64,000 nt of DNA from Roseococcus sp. SDR (GTDB lineage: Bacteria; Pseudomonadota; Alphaproteobacteria; Acetobacterales; Acetobacteraceae): positions 1 through 64,000 of the forward strand of contig NZ_JAHRCU010000019.1 in the NCBI RefSeq assembly GCF_019083995.1, in the 5' to 3' direction. Each line of letters starts with the position of its first letter. The first letter of the stretch is position 1. Below are positions 1-9,585 of this stretch, piece by piece. Below the pieces are notes generated by a model. That model had not been told where the DNA came from and did not search any database. It saw nothing but the letters and a program-made list of their open reading frames with translations. Both the position numbers and the translations under genes were made by a program.

Positions 1-126
1 CCATCGGACGGCTGAAGGACTGGCGCCGCATCCACACCCGATACGACAAGCTCGCCGCCAACTTCGCATCAGCCGTCGCCATCGCCGCCATCCTCCTCGG
101 ATGGACATGAATGAGTCTGGAGCCTA
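1..126 (+). mobile_element. Right end of an IS5-like insertion sequence, cut by the window edge
   Basis: The first 110 bases encode the C-terminus of a transposase. Just after its stop codon comes GAGTCTGGAGCC (113-124) followed by TA (125-126). In IS5-family elements of the IS427 type the transposase ends very close to the terminal repeat and the element targets TA, so 113-124 is read as the right terminal repeat and TA as the target duplication. The left end lies outside the window, so the family call and the exact boundary are inference. Confidence 0.6.
3..110 (+). CDS. IS5-family transposase, C-terminal fragment
   Basis: Frame 3 reads 35 codons to TGA at 108-110. The peptide contains RLKDWRRIHTRYDKLAANF and then a short hydrophobic tail. 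This is the recognisable C-terminal signature of IS5-family DDE transposases, covering the helix after the catalytic Glu: an Arg-Leu-Lys lead, the R-Y-D-K-L motif, and a final Ala/Leu-rich helix. The DDE residues and the start codon lie beyond the left edge, so intactness cannot be judged. The next gene begins 68 bases later on the same strand, close enough for outward transcription from the insertion sequence to reach it. Confidence 0.75.
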   Translation: MGRLKDWRRIHTRYDKLAANFASAVAIAAILLGWT

Positions 127-178
127 GGCAGGCCGCGACACCCGCCGCAGGATGCCTCCGCTTCAGGGAGAGACATCC

Positions 179-988
179 ATGCCCAGCCTCGAGATCGACG
201 GCTATCCCATATCCTACGCCGAGGCCGGCGACCCCGCCGCCCCGCCGCTTCTGCTGGTGCATGGCACGCTGGGCGACCAGCGCAGCTTCGCCCCCCAGAT
301 GGAGGCGCTGGGTGCGGCCTATCATGTGATGTCGCTCAGCATGCGCCACGCCTGGCCCGGCAAGTGGGAGGAGGGCGGCGACTTCACCATCGATCGCCAT
401 GTGGCCGATGTCGCGGGCTTCATCGCAAAGCTCGGGCGCGGCCCGGTGCGGCTGCTCGGCCACTCGCGCGGCGGGCATATCTGCTTCCGCGTCGCCGAGC
501 GCCATCCGCAATTGGTTCGCTCGCTCGTGCTCGCCGAACCGGGCGGCGAGCTGGATGAGAGCCTCGGCGGCAAGCCGGCCAGCGGCAGGCAGGCCGGCGG
601 ATTCGCCGCCGCCGCCGCGCTGGTCGCGGCCGGCGACGAGGAGGGCGGGTTGCGCATGGTCGCCGAGCAGACCGGCGGCCCCGGCGCCTGGGAGCGCCGG
701 CCCGAGGTGCGGAAATATCTCGGCCGCGACAATGCCCGCACCCTGCTGGGCCAGTTGCACGAACGCCGCGCGCCCTATTCCCGCGCCGCGGCGGAATCCA
801 TCGTGGCCCCCACACTGCTGCTGGGCGGCGCCGACAGCCAGCCGCATTTCGGGGTGATCATGGATGCGCTGCAGACCGCGATGCCCAACACGCGGCGCGT
901 CACCCTCGCCCGCGCCACGCACGGGCTGAACCACGACAATCCGGAGGATTTCAACGCGGCGGTGCTGGAATTCCTGGCCGCGAACTGA
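179..988 (+). CDS. Alpha/beta-fold hydrolase
   Basis: The 269-residue soluble protein has the full alpha/beta-hydrolase layout. HGT at 28-30 forms the oxyanion strand. The nucleophile elbow GHSRG at 94-98 carries Ser96. Asp219 in the GGADS turn and His248 in ATHGLNH complete a plausible triad. ATG 179 was preferred over ATG 152 because GGGAGAG (166-172) sits at ribosome-binding distance and homologous folds begin near residue 1 of this reading. The substrate is unknown; the family includes esterases, haloperoxidase-like proteins and C-C hydrolases. It is convergent with the cyclodeaminase-like gene, three bases apart, and lies directly downstream of an insertion-sequence end, so its expression could be affected by that insertion. 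Confidence 0.85.
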   Translation: MPSLEIDGYPISYAEAGDPAAPPLLLVHGTLGDQRSFAPQMEALGAAYHVMSLSMRHAWPGKWEEGGDFTIDRHVADVAGFIAKLGRGPVRLLGHSRGGHICFRVAERHPQLVRSLVLAEPGGELDESLGGKPASGRQAGGFAAAAALVAAGDEEGGLRMVAEQTGGPGAWERRPEVRKYLGRDNARTLLGQLHERRAPYSRAAAESIVAPTLLLGGADSQPHFGVIMDALQTAMPNTRRVTLARATHGLNHDNPEDFNAAVLEFLAAN

Positions 989-991
989 GCC

Positions 992-1906
992 TCAGCCGCC
1001 CCGCGTGGCGAGGATGGCGGCCGCCAGATCCTCGCCCGCCCAGCCCACCGACTTGAAGAGGGTGATCTGCGCGGCATCGGTCCGCCCTGGATGCGCGCCG
1101 CGGCACAGCTCCGCCAGTTCCGCCACCACATGCGCGCGCGTGATGTGCCCCTCGGCGATCGCCTGCACCACATCCCCCGCCTCGGCCAGCCCGCCCGCAT
1201 AGGTGTCCACCACCACCACCGCGCGCGCCACGGCTGGGCCATCCACCTCGCGCAGATCGGCCCGGTAGGCGCCTACCAGGTCGAGATGCGTGCCCGGCGA
1301 GAGATCGGCGCCCCGCACCAGGGGGGCCGCGGAGAGCGTGGCGGCGGAGATGATGTCGAAGCCCGCGGGCTCCGGCCGCGCCACCGCATGGGCGGGCAGG
1401 CCATGCGCCGCGAGACGGCGCGCCAGCGCTTCGGCATTCGCCGCACGCGGCGACCAGATCGCGATCTCCGTCAGCGGAAAGCTCGCCGCATAGGCCTCGG
1501 CCAGGGTGGTGGCGACGCGGCCCGAGCCCAGCAGCAGCAGCCGGTGCGAGTCCGGGCGCGCCAGGTAGCGCGCGGCCAGGACCGAGGTCGCGGCGGTGCG
1601 GCGGTCGGTCAGCTCGCCGCCGTCCAGCAGCGCCACCGGCTGGCCGGTGATGGCGTCGGAGAGGAGGTAGGCGGCGTGCACCGCCGGCAGTCCCCGAGCT
1701 CCGTTGCCGGGCGAGACATGCACGATCTTCACGCCGGAATGCGTGGCATTGGTGGCGGGCATCAGCAGCAGCGTGCCCGCCTCGGGCAGGGGGTGGGCGT
1801 GGCGCAGCGGTGCCTGGCAGCCGGTGCGGAAGATGTCGCGGATGGCCTCGATCAGCGCCGGCCAGGGCAACCGAGCGGCGATTTCGGCCTTGTCAAGATG
1901 CAGCAC
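992..1906 (-). CDS. Ornithine cyclodeaminase / mu-crystallin family protein
   Basis: The 304-residue protein belongs to the ornithine cyclodeaminase/mu-crystallin family, whose members are NAD(P)-dependent enzymes acting on amino acids or cyclic imino acids. Visible family features are Lys60 in the GVKIVHVSPGN segment (the substrate-carboxylate lysine), the T-D-R-R-T-A-A-T stretch at 100-107, and the Rossmann loop GSGRVA at 127-132. Activity could be ornithine cyclodeaminase, alanine dehydrogenase or pyrroline-2-carboxylate reductase; sequence alone does not separate these. It is divergent from the aapJQMP amino-acid transporter, with 110 bases between start codons. A role in degrading imported amino acids is plausible but inferred. 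Confidence 0.85.
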   Translation of the reverse strand: MLHLDKAEIAARLPWPALIEAIRDIFRTGCQAPLRHAHPLPEAGTLLLMPATNATHSGVKIVHVSPGNGARGLPAVHAAYLLSDAITGQPVALLDGGELTDRRTAATSVLAARYLARPDSHRLLLLGSGRVATTLAEAYAASFPLTEIAIWSPRAANAEALARRLAAHGLPAHAVARPEPAGFDIISAATLSAAPLVRGADLSPGTHLDLVGAYRADLREVDGPAVARAVVVVDTYAGGLAEAGDVVQAIAEGHITRAHVVAELAELCRGAHPGRTDAAQITLFKSVGWAGEDLAAAILATRGG

Positions 1907-1974
1907 CGCATGGCTCCCGTCGAATGCGTGATTGATCCCGGACGCTTCCTAGCGCAGCATCGCCGCTTCAACGA

Positions 1975-1995
1975 GCCGCCCCAGACAGGGGCGGC
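1975..1995. promoter_or_regulatory. Perfect stem-loop upstream of aapJ
   Basis: GCCGCCCC (1975-1982) and GGGGCGGC (1988-1995) form an eight-pair perfect stem around AGACA. It lies just before the aapJ ribosome-binding site (GGGAG, 2005-2009). It could be a leader hairpin or a GC-rich operator. There is no U-run, so a simple terminator is unlikely. Confidence 0.5.
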
Positions 1996-2016
1996 ATGAG
2001 GTCTGGGAGTTTCAGA

Positions 2017-3081
2017 ATGATGCCGATGCGGCGCAGCCTTGCCACCCTGGTCGGTGTGGCGACCACCCTTTTCGCGGCGGCCCTGCCGGCCCAGGCCCAG
2101 GCGCCGGCCGCCGCCCCCGCCGCTGCCCCCGCGGCCAGCACGCTGGACGCGATCCGCGCCCGCGGCACGCTGGTCTGCGGCGTGAGCACCGGCCTCGCCG
2201 GCTTCGCCCTGCCGGACAGCCAGGGCAATTGGCGCGGCTTCGACGTGGATTATTGCCGCGCGCTCGCCATCGCGATCTTCAATGATCCGACCAAGGTGCG
2301 CTTCGTGCCCACCACCGCCCAGGTGCGCTTCACCGCCCTGCAATCGGGCGAGGTGGACATCCTGAGCCGCAACACGACCTGGACGCTGAGCCGCGACACC
2401 TCGCTCGGCTTCGATTTCGCCGGGATCAACTTCTTCGACGGCCAGGGCTTCATGGTGAAGCGCAGCCTGAACGTGCAGAACGCCCGCCAGCTCGACGGCG
2501 CCACCGTCTGCGTGCAGCCCGGCACGACCACCGAGCAGAACCTGGCCGACTGGGCGCGCGGCGCGCGGGTGAACATCCGCCCGGTCGTCATCGAGCGGCT
2601 GGAGGACAATGTGGCCGCCTACAATGCCGGCCGCTGCGACGCCTATACGACGGATGTCTCGGGCCTCGCCGCCATCCGCGCCACGCAGCAGAACCCCAAT
2701 GACCACGTCATCCTGCCCGACGTGATCAGCAAGGAGCCGCTGGGCCCGTTGTACCGCCATGGCGACCAGCGCTTCGGCGACCTGGTGCGCTGGCTGCATT
2801 TCGGCCTGATCGGCGCCGAGGAATTCGGCATCACGGCGGCCAACGCCCAGCAGATGCTGGCGAGCGACCCGCGCCCCGAGGTGCAGCGCATCCTGGGCCG
2901 CACGGGCGAGCTGGGCCGCATGCTGGGCGTGGACAATGCCTGGATGCTGAACGTGATCCGCGGCGTCGGCAATTATGGCGAGATCTTCGAGCGCAACCTG
3001 ACGCCGATCGGCCTGCAGCGCGGCCGCAACGCGCTCTGGACCACGCCGGGCGGCCTGCAATACGCGCCCCCCTTCCGCTGA
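2017..3081 (+). CDS. aapJ: General L-amino acid ABC transporter, periplasmic binding protein
   Basis: This 354-residue protein is the solute receptor of the AapJQMP (BztABCD) polar amino-acid importer. A Sec signal peptide covers about residues 1-28 (basic start, hydrophobic core, ALPAQAQA cleavage region), followed by an Ala/Pro linker. The mature part begins STLDAIRARGTLVCGVS, typical of family 3 binding proteins that take glutamate, aspartate and related amino acids. ATG 2017 was chosen because GGGAG lies seven bases upstream; an earlier ATG at 1996 falls at the edge of the leader hairpin. The gene is the first of four in the order J-Q-M-P. A strong stem-loop follows the stop codon, consistent with the usual excess of binding protein over permease. 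Confidence 0.93.
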   Translation: MMPMRRSLATLVGVATTLFAAALPAQAQAPAAAPAAAPAASTLDAIRARGTLVCGVSTGLAGFALPDSQGNWRGFDVDYCRALAIAIFNDPTKVRFVPTTAQVRFTALQSGEVDILSRNTTWTLSRDTSLGFDFAGINFFDGQGFMVKRSLNVQNARQLDGATVCVQPGTTTEQNLADWARGARVNIRPVVIERLEDNVAAYNAGRCDAYTTDVSGLAAIRATQQNPNDHVILPDVISKEPLGPLYRHGDQRFGDLVRWLHFGLIGAEEFGITAANAQQMLASDPRPEVQRILGRTGELGRMLGVDNAWMLNVIRGVGNYGEIFERNLTPIGLQRGRNALWTTPGGLQYAPPFR

Positions 3082-3090
3082 GCTGAAAAC

Positions 3091-3126
3091 GCCTGTCCCG
3101 GCGGCGGCATTGCCTCCGGGACAGGC
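3091..3126 (+). terminator. Stem-loop after aapJ (attenuating terminator or mRNA-stabilising hairpin)
   Basis: GCCTGTCCCGG (3091-3101) pairs perfectly with CCGGGACAGGC (3116-3126) around a 14-base loop. There is no long U-run, so it more likely stabilises the aapJ message or gives partial termination before aapQ, as hairpins between receptor and permease genes often do. Confidence 0.6.
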
Positions 3127-3203
3127 AGGTTCGGCCCCACCCGCCCTTGGGTGGAGATTCCTTCATGTTTCAAGCGGCGCATGTTCTGAGACACTGCGCA
3201 ACA

Positions 3204-3260
3204 GCGCTCCGGCCTCGGCCGGGGCGCCTCCCACCCGCAAGGCGGAAGACCGCCACGGGT
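3204..3260 (+). promoter_or_regulatory. Two hairpins in the leader of aapQ
   Basis: GCGCTCCGGCC (3204-3214) pairs with GGCCGGGGCGC (3217-3227) with one G-T wobble. Next, ACCCG (3233-3237) with CGGGT (3256-3260) encloses GGCGG-AAGA-CCGCC (3241-3254). The second structure ends ten bases before the AGGGG of the aapQ start region, so it could affect translation. The role is inference. Confidence 0.45.
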
Positions 3261-3285
3261 TCCATTCTTGAGGGGTCAGGCAAAC

Positions 3286-4485
3286 ATGTCCGGCGCTACC
3301 GATCCACGCCTGCTTCGCAAGGCGCCGCCGAGGCCGCTGCGCCTCTCCTGGGCGGATGAACGATTCCGCAATATCGTCTGGCAGGTGCTGGTGGTGGGCG
3401 GTGTGGTCGGCATCATCTACTGGCTCTGGTCCAACACCACCTACAACCTGGAAGTCCGCCGCATCGCGACGGGCTGGGACTTCCTCTGGCGCGAGGCCGG
3501 CCTGCCGATCGGCGAAAGCCTGATCGAATACGATCCCTCCATGTCCTATTTCCGCGCGCTGCAAGTGGGCGTGCTGAACACGCTGAAGGTGGCGCTGATC
3601 GGCATTGTGCTGGCGACCATCCTGGGCACGCTGCTCGGCATCGCCAGGCTCTCCAAGAACTGGATGCTGAACAAGTTCGCCGCCGCCTATGTCGAGATCG
3701 TGCGCGACCTGCCGCTGCTGCTGCAGTTGCTCTTCTGGTACGCGCTGCTCCAGGGGCTGCCCGGGCCGCGTCAGGCGCTGAACCCGATCGACGGCGTCTT
3801 CCTCTCCAACCGCGGCCTGAAGCTGCCCTTCTTCGTCTGGGAGAGCGCCCATTCCTGGGCGCTGCTGACGGCGGTGGCCGGCGTGGTGGCGACGGTGCTG
3901 TATCGCCGCTGGGCGCGGGCGGCGCAGGCGCGGGACGGCCAGGCGCGGGCGGTCTGGCCGGCGGCGCTGGCCTTCATCATCGGCGCGCCGATCGCGGTCT
4001 GGGCGGCGATGGGTGCGCCCTTCACGCCGGATGTTCCGGCGCTGCGCGGCTTCAACTTCCGCGGCGGCATTGACGTCAGCCCCGAATTCTTTGCCCTGCT
4101 GCTGGGCCTGACGCTCTACACGGCGGGTTTCATCGCCGAGATCGTGCGCGCGGGCATCCAGGCGGTGAACCAGGGCCAGTGGGAGGCGGCCGAGGCGCTG
4201 GGCCTGCCGCGCGGCCGGGTGATGAGCCTGATCGTCCTGCCCCAGGCCATGCGCGTGATCATCCCGCCGATGACGAGCCAGTTCCTGAACATCACGAAGA
4301 ACTCCTCGCTGGCGGTCGCCATCGGCTACCAGGACATCGTCAGCATCGCGAACACGACGCTGAACCAGACCGGCCAGGCGATCGAGGGCATCGCCATCAT
4401 CATGCTGGTCTATCTGACGATCAGCCTGAGCATCAGCCTCTTCATGAACTGGTACAACAAGCGCATCGCGCTGGTGGAGCGGTAG
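3286..4485 (+). CDS. aapQ: Amino-acid ABC transporter permease AapQ
   Basis: The 399-residue inner-membrane protein is the first permease of the Aap importer. It is longer than a typical HisMQ permease because Aap/Bzt permeases carry an insert between membrane segments; here a hydrophilic stretch lies at about residues 170-270. The EAA signature contacting the ATPase is E-A-A-E-A-L-G-L-P-R-G followed by VLPQAMRVIIPP near residue 305. ATG 3286 follows AGG at 3278-3280; an in-frame TTG at 3268 is less likely. It is 204 bases after aapJ, a gap holding three hairpins, and 149 bases before aapM, a gap occupied by a repeat element. Confidence 0.92.
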   Translation: MSGATDPRLLRKAPPRPLRLSWADERFRNIVWQVLVVGGVVGIIYWLWSNTTYNLEVRRIATGWDFLWREAGLPIGESLIEYDPSMSYFRALQVGVLNTLKVALIGIVLATILGTLLGIARLSKNWMLNKFAAAYVEIVRDLPLLLQLLFWYALLQGLPGPRQALNPIDGVFLSNRGLKLPFFVWESAHSWALLTAVAGVVATVLYRRWARAAQARDGQARAVWPAALAFIIGAPIAVWAAMGAPFTPDVPALRGFNFRGGIDVSPEFFALLLGLTLYTAGFIAEIVRAGIQAVNQGQWEAAEALGLPRGRVMSLIVLPQAMRVIIPPMTSQFLNITKNSSLAVAIGYQDIVSIANTTLNQTGQAIEGIAIIMLVYLTISLSISLFMNWYNKRIALVER

Positions 4486-4518
4486 GGCCGGATGATGAAG
4501 ACCACCCACACCCTCCAA

Positions 4519-4626
4519 GGATCCGGCCGCAACGCGGCCGGCGCCGCCCAACCGACTTATTGTCCCGGCGCATGCGCGCCGCGGCGAAGCCAAGGCCGCG
4601 GACGCGGCCGCCCGGCGCTTGAGGGC
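4519..4626 (+). repeat. 108-bp structured intergenic repeat, copy A (forward)
   Basis: First of five related copies (A-E). Stem I is CCGGCCGC-AAC-GCGGCCGG (4523-4541). The box CGCCGCCCAACCG follows, then GCGGCGAAGCCAAG, stem III GGCCGC-GGAC-GCGGCC (4594-4609), and the end box GCCCGGCG-CT-TGAGGGC. It fills the gap between aapQ and aapM and ends nine bases before the aapM start codon, so it is transcribed inside the aap message. Confidence 0.85.
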
Positions 4627-4634
4627 CAAGAACA

Positions 4635-5777
4635 ATGAGCGACATCACGGCGGGCACCACCCTGCACAGCTCCTCCGCCGCGCGCAGCGCGCCGGTCAAC
4701 CTCGTGGGCCCCATGGCCTGGGCGCGGGCCAATCTCTTCGCCAACTGGTGGTCCACGGCGATCACCCTGGCGCTGGGCTACCTCTTCATCCGCTTCGCGG
4801 TCAGCTTCGTGGACTGGGCCTTCATCAACGCCATCTGGTCGGTGCCGGTCAGCCCGCAGGGCGTGGCCAACACCGAGGCCTGCCGCGAGGCCAAGGGGGT
4901 GGGCGCCTGCTGGGCCGTGATCACGGAGAAGCACCGCTTCATCCTCTTCGGCACCTATCCCTATGACGAGCATTGGCGGCCGCTGCTGGTCTGCTTCCTC
5001 TTCGTCGGCCTCTACATCGTCTCGGCCATGCGGCGCTTCTGGCGCTGGGAGCTGGCGCTGATCTGGGTGGCGGTGCTGACCGCCATCGGCGTGCTGATGT
5101 GGGGCGGCGTCTTCGGCCTGACCTATGTGCCGCAGGAGCGCTGGGGCGGCCTGCCCATCACGCTGATCCTCGCCACCTTCGGGCTCGCTTTCGCCTTCCC
5201 GCTGGCGATCCTGGTGGCGCTGGGCCGGCGTTCGAGCCTGCCCGCGATCAAGGCGCTCTGCGTCCTCTATGTCGAGCTGATCCGCGGCGTGCCGCTGATC
5301 TCGCTGCTCTTCATGGCGAGCGTGATGTTCCCGCTCTTCCTCCCCGAGGGCATGAACATCGACAAGCTCTTGCGCGCGCAGATCGCCATCATCCTCTTCG
5401 CCGGCGCCTACCTGGCGGAAGTGGTGCGCGCCGGGCTCCAGGCCCTGCCCAAGGGCCAGTACGAGGCGGCGGACGCGCTGGGGCTGAGCTACTGGAAGAA
5501 GACCGGGCTGATCATCCTGCCCCAGGCGCTGCGCCTGGTGATCCCGCCCTTGGTGAACACCTTCATCGGCTTCTTCAAGGACACGTCCCTGGTGCTGATC
5601 ATCGGCATCTTCGACCTGCTGACGGCCGGCAAGACCGCCATCATCGAGCCGTCCTGGCAGGGTTTCGGCGTGGAGGTTTACATCGCGCTCGGGCTTATCT
5701 ACTTCATCTTCTGCTACGCCATGTCCAAGTATAGTGCCGGCCTCGAAACGGAACTGAACAAAGGAAGACGTAGATAA
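4635..5777 (+). CDS. aapM: Amino-acid ABC transporter permease AapM
   Basis: The 380-residue protein is the second permease of the Aap importer and forms the membrane channel with AapQ. Several membrane segments are visible (about 45-65, 125-145, 160-185, 190-215, 250-275, 340-365). The EAA motif reads Y-E-A-A-D-A-L-G-L followed by [13 protein letters not shown] near residue 290. The N-terminal region before the core domain is extended, as is usual for AapM/BztC. It is bracketed by repeat copies A and B in opposite orientations. ATG 4635 has only a weak AGGG upstream within the repeat end box, so the element also supplies the ribosome-binding region. Confidence 0.92.
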   Translation: MSDITAGTTLHSSSAARSAPVNLVGPMAWARANLFANWWSTAITLALGYLFIRFAVSFVDWAFINAIWSVPVSPQGVANTEACREAKGVGACWAVITEKHRFILFGTYPYDEHWRPLLVCFLFVGLYIVSAMRRFWRWELALIWVAVLTAIGVLMWGGVFGLTYVPQERWGGLPITLILATFGLAFAFPLAILVALGRRSSLPAIKALCVLYVELIRGVPLISLLFMASVMFPLFLPEGMNIDKLLRAQIAIILFAGAYLAEVVRAGLQALPKGQYEAADALGLSYWKKTGLIILPQALRLVIPPLVNTFIGFFKDTSLVLIIGIFDLLTAGKTAIIEPSWQGFGVEVYIALGLIYFIFCYAMSKYSAGLETELNKGRRR

Positions 5778-5778
5778 T

Positions 5779-5881
5779 GCCCTCAGACGCCGGGCGCGCG
5801 CTCCGCGCGCTTGGCTTCGCCGCGCCACTGGTGCGCGGAAGGGGGAAAGTCGGTTGGGCGGCGGGGCCGCGTTCGCGGCCC
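5779..5881 (-). repeat. Structured intergenic repeat, copy B (reverse)
   Basis: Read on the minus strand it matches copies A and D. Stem I is GGGCCGCG-AA-CGCGGCCC (5881-5864). Next come CGCCGCCCAACCGACTT and GCGCGGCGAAGCCAAG, then stem III GCGCGC-GGA-GCGCGC (5810-5796) and GCCCGGCG-TC-TGAGGGC ending at 5779. It lies between aapM and aapP and faces copy A across aapM. Confidence 0.85.
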
Positions 5882-5916
5882 AAACATCAGGTATCGCTAG
5901 ATTCGGGAGACCATGC

Positions 5917-6699
<783 letters not shown>

Positions 6700-6719
6700 G
6701 TCGACGGTGCAGGAAACTG

Positions 6720-6814
6720 GTGAAAACCAAGCAGGTTTTCACCCTGCCGGGATCGAGGGGCAGAGCCCCTCCTTTCCCCCGATATTGATGCGCCGCAAGG
6801 CAGCCATGCGGCGC
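6720..6814 (+). terminator. Array of three hairpins downstream of aapP
   Basis: GTGAAAACC-AAGCA-GGTTTTCAC (6720-6742), GAGGGGC-AGA-GCCCCTC (6755-6771) and GCGCCGCA-N9-TGCGGCGC (6790-6814) are all perfectly paired. They probably end the aap message. The third lies 65 bases before the kup start codon. A similar triple array occurs at 27853-27989. Confidence 0.6.
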
Positions 6815-6879
6815 CCATGTTTGTTGTGGAACGGGCGCGGGCCTAACGCTTCGCGCCGTTTCATCACAAGGCATTCCCC

Positions 6880-8754
6880 GTGAGCGCCCCCAGCAACAAA
6901 CTCACCGCCGCCGCGCTGCTCGGCGTCCTCGGCATCGTCTATGGCGACATCGGCACCTCGCCGCTCTACGCCATGCGCGCCGCCCTCCTGCATTTCGACG
7001 AAGGCGGCATCGAGCGGTGGGAGATCCTCGGCATCCTCTCGCTCATCTTCTGGGCGCTGATGCTCACGGTCACGCTGAAATACGTGCTGATCATCCTGCG
7101 CGCCGACAACCGGGGCGAGGGCGGGATCATGTCGCTGATGGCGCTGGCCCAGCGCTCGGCCGAGACGGCGCGCGGGCGGCTGATCATCGCCATGATCGGC
7201 ATCACGGGCGCGGCTCTCTTCTTCGGCGACGGCATGATCACGCCGGCGATTTCCGTCCTCTCGGCGGTGGAGGGGCTGAAGGTCATCAACCCCGCCTTCG
7301 AGGAGGTGGTGTTGCCCATCACCCTGGTGGTGCTGATCGCGCTCTTTCTCGTGCAGTATCGCGGCACGGGCAGCATCGGCGCCTTCTTCGGCCCGGTCTG
7401 CGCGGTGTGGTTCGGCGTGCTGGGCCTGCTCGGGCTGATCGAGGCGCTCCACAACCCCGAGGTCTTCGCGGCCATCAACCCCTGGTATGCGCTGCACTTC
7501 GCCGCCCATTACCACCTAGCCGCCTTTATCGCCATGGGCGCCGTGGTGCTGGCCGTGACGGGGGCCGAGGCGCTCTATGCCGATATGGGCCATTTCGGCC
7601 GCCGGCCCATCCAGGTGGCCTGGATCTTCTTCGTGCTGCCGGCGCTGGCGCTGAACTACTTCGGCCAGGGCGCGCTGCTGCTGCGTGATGCCTCGGCCAT
7701 CGAGAACCCCTTCTACCTGCTGGCGCCGGACTGGTTCCGCCCCTTCCTCGTGATGCTGGCGACGGCGGCGACCATCATCGCCTCCCAGGCGATGATCTCG
7801 GGCGCCTATTCCATCGCGCGGCAATGCGTGCAGCTGGGCTTCGCCCCGCGCCTCGACGTCCGGCACACCAGCGCCACCGAGGAAGGCCAGATCTACATGC
7901 CGCAGGTGAACTTCATCCTGCTCATCGGCGTGCTGATCCTGGTGCTGGAGTTCAAGAACAGCGACAGCCTGGCCGCCGCCTATGGCCTCGCCGTCACCGG
8001 CACCTTCCTCTGCACCACCTGCCTGGCACTTCTGGTCTTCCGCCGGCAATTCGGCTGGAACCCGATCCTGGTGGGCGCGGTCTTCCTGCCACTGCTCTTG
8101 CTCGACATGGCCTATTTCTTCGCCACCGCGCTGAAGATCCCCGAGGGCGGCTACGTGCCCGTCATCATCGGCGGCGTCGCCTTCACGCTGATGTTCACCT
8201 GGTATCGCGGCCGCGAACTGCTCTTCGCCCGCTTCCGGCAGGACAGCCTGCCGCTGAAATCCTTCCTCGCCCGCCTGCCGCAATCGCGCACCACGCGCGT
8301 GCCCGGCATGGCCGTCTTCATGACCGGCCAGGCGGACTACCTGCCCGGCGCGTTGCTGCACAACCTCAAGCACAACAAGGTGCTGCATGAGCGCGTGCTC
8401 TTCGTGACGGTGCTGAACGACGATATCCCGACCGTCGGCCCCGACCGGCGCGCCGAAGTCACGGAACTCGGCCCCGACATCCACCGCGTCATCCTGCGTT
8501 ACGGCTTTCAGGAAAGTCCCAACATCCCGCGCGAGCTGGAGCGCCTGGCGCAGCAGGGCGTGATCGGCTTCGAGCCGATGCAGACCAGCTATTTCCTGGG
8601 CCGCGAGACCATCGTGGCGGCCGCCGTGCCCAAGATGGCACGCTGGCAGCAATGGCTCTTCACCCTGCTCAGCCGCAACTCCGTCCCCGCGACCGAGTTC
8701 TTCAAGATCCCGTCCGACCGCGTGGTGGAGCTGGGCGTCCGCGTCGCCATCTGA
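6880..8754 (+). CDS. kup: Low-affinity potassium transport system protein Kup
   Basis: The 624-residue protein is a KUP/HAK/KT-family K+ importer, probably proton-coupled, in the inner membrane. The N-terminus carries the family signature [11 protein letters not shown] at 21-31. About twelve hydrophobic segments follow over residues 10-445, and a roughly 170-residue cytoplasmic C-terminal domain ends near [14 protein letters not shown]. Its length equals the family norm. The start is GTG 6880, which places the conserved N-terminus correctly. It overlaps the following acyltransferase gene by one base (TGATG), so the two are probably co-translated. Confidence 0.93.
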   Translation: MSAPSNKLTAAALLGVLGIVYGDIGTSPLYAMRAALLHFDEGGIERWEILGILSLIFWALMLTVTLKYVLIILRADNRGEGGIMSLMALAQRSAETARGRLIIAMIGITGAALFFGDGMITPAISVLSAVEGLKVINPAFEEVVLPITLVVLIALFLVQYRGTGSIGAFFGPVCAVWFGVLGLLGLIEALHNPEVFAAINPWYALHFAAHYHLAAFIAMGAVVLAVTGAEALYADMGHFGRRPIQVAWIFFVLPALALNYFGQGALLLRDASAIENPFYLLAPDWFRPFLVMLATAATIIASQAMISGAYSIARQCVQLGFAPRLDVRHTSATEEGQIYMPQVNFILLIGVLILVLEFKNSDSLAAAYGLAVTGTFLCTTCLALLVFRRQFGWNPILVGAVFLPLLLLDMAYFFATALKIPEGGYVPVIIGGVAFTLMFTWYRGRELLFARFRQDSLPLKSFLARLPQSRTTRVPGMAVFMTGQADYLPGALLHNLKHNKVLHERVLFVTVLNDDIPTVGPDRRAEVTELGPDIHRVILRYGFQESPNIPRELERLAQQGVIGFEPMQTSYFLGRETIVAAAVPKMARWQQWLFTLLSRNSVPATEFFKIPSDRVVELGVRVAI

Positions 8755-9458
8755 TGTTGCTCATCCTCCGCTCCACGCTGTTCAACATCCTATTCTTCGG
8801 CGTGGCCGGAAGCTTCGCCGTGCTCGGCACGCCCCTGCTGCTGGGACCGAAGCGCTTCCAGCGCCGCGCCATGGGCTGGCTCGCGCGGTTTCTGGTCTGG
8901 ATCATGGAGAAGACCTGCGGCATCGAGGTGCGCGTTTCGGGCCGGGAGCATCTGCCGGCCGAGGGCGCGGCACTGATCGCGAGCAAGCACCAGTCGGCCT
9001 TCGACACGCTGGTCTGGTTCGCGCTGGTGCCGGACGTCACCTATGTGATGAAGCAGGAGCTGTTCCGCATCCCGCTCTACGGCGCCTTCGCGCGGCGGGC
9101 GGGGATGATCGGCGTGGACCGCGAGGGCGGCGCCAAGGCGATGCGCCAGATGATGCGCGAGGCGCAGGTCTCGGTGGCCGAGGGACGGCAGATCGTGATC
9201 TTCCCGGAGGGCACGCGCACAACCATCGGCGAGCGCAATGCCTGGCATCCGGGGATCGTCGCGCTGGCCTCGGCCACCAAGCTGCCGGTCATCCCGGTCG
9301 CGACCAATTCCGGAAAATTCTGGGCGCGGCATCACTACATCAAGCGGCCAGGCGTGCTGGCCATCAACATCCTGCCGCCGCTCACGGATGTTCCGCGTGA
9401 CCAGCTGCTCGAGACGCTGGAGCGCGTCATCGAGGCCGAGCAGCGGAAGATCGATTAG
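8754..9458 (+). CDS. 1-acyl-sn-glycerol-3-phosphate acyltransferase (PlsC-like)
   Basis: The 234-residue membrane-associated protein is a lysophospholipid acyltransferase, expected to acylate lysophosphatidate in phospholipid synthesis. The catalytic HxxxxD motif is His79 to Asp84 (HQSAFD). PEGTR at 151-155 is the glycerophosphate-binding block. A hydrophobic N-terminal segment (about 5-30) anchors it. ATG 8754 overlaps the kup stop codon as TGATG, and earlier in-frame starts lie inside kup, so the coupled start is preferred. PlsC is convincing as a family; assignment as the only or main PlsC of the cell is not possible from this window. Confidence 0.88.
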   Translation: MLLILRSTLFNILFFGVAGSFAVLGTPLLLGPKRFQRRAMGWLARFLVWIMEKTCGIEVRVSGREHLPAEGAALIASKHQSAFDTLVWFALVPDVTYVMKQELFRIPLYGAFARRAGMIGVDREGGAKAMRQMMREAQVSVAEGRQIVIFPEGTRTTIGERNAWHPGIVALASATKLPVIPVATNSGKFWARHHYIKRPGVLAINILPPLTDVPRDQLLETLERVIEAEQRKID

Positions 9459-9466
9459 CTTTTCAT

Positions 9467-9557
9467 GCCCTCAGACGCCGGGCGGCCCGCCTCCGCGGCC
9501 CTTGGCTTCGCGGCACAAGCCGCGGGCCGCAGTCGCGGCCTCGGCCCTTCGGGCCGC
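9467..9557 (-). repeat. Structured intergenic repeat, copy C (reverse, divergent)
   Basis: On the minus strand it ends with the conserved GCCCGGCG-TC-TGAGGGC and carries GCCGCGAAGCCAAG before stem III (GGGCCGC-GGA-GGCGGGCC, one mismatch). The CCCAACCG box is lost and replaced by other hairpins (GCGGC-ACAA-GCCGC, GGCCGC-AGTC-GCGGCC, GGCCC-TTC-GGGCC on the plus strand). It separates the convergent acyltransferase and purQ genes. Confidence 0.75.
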
Positions 9558-9585
9558 AGGTCGAAACCTCGCAGGCTTTGCAGGG

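Noticed and set aside
3127-3285. Repeat-family copy in the aapJ-aapQ gap
   Set aside because: It has GC hairpins but lacks the conserved boxes, so it was listed only as leader structure.
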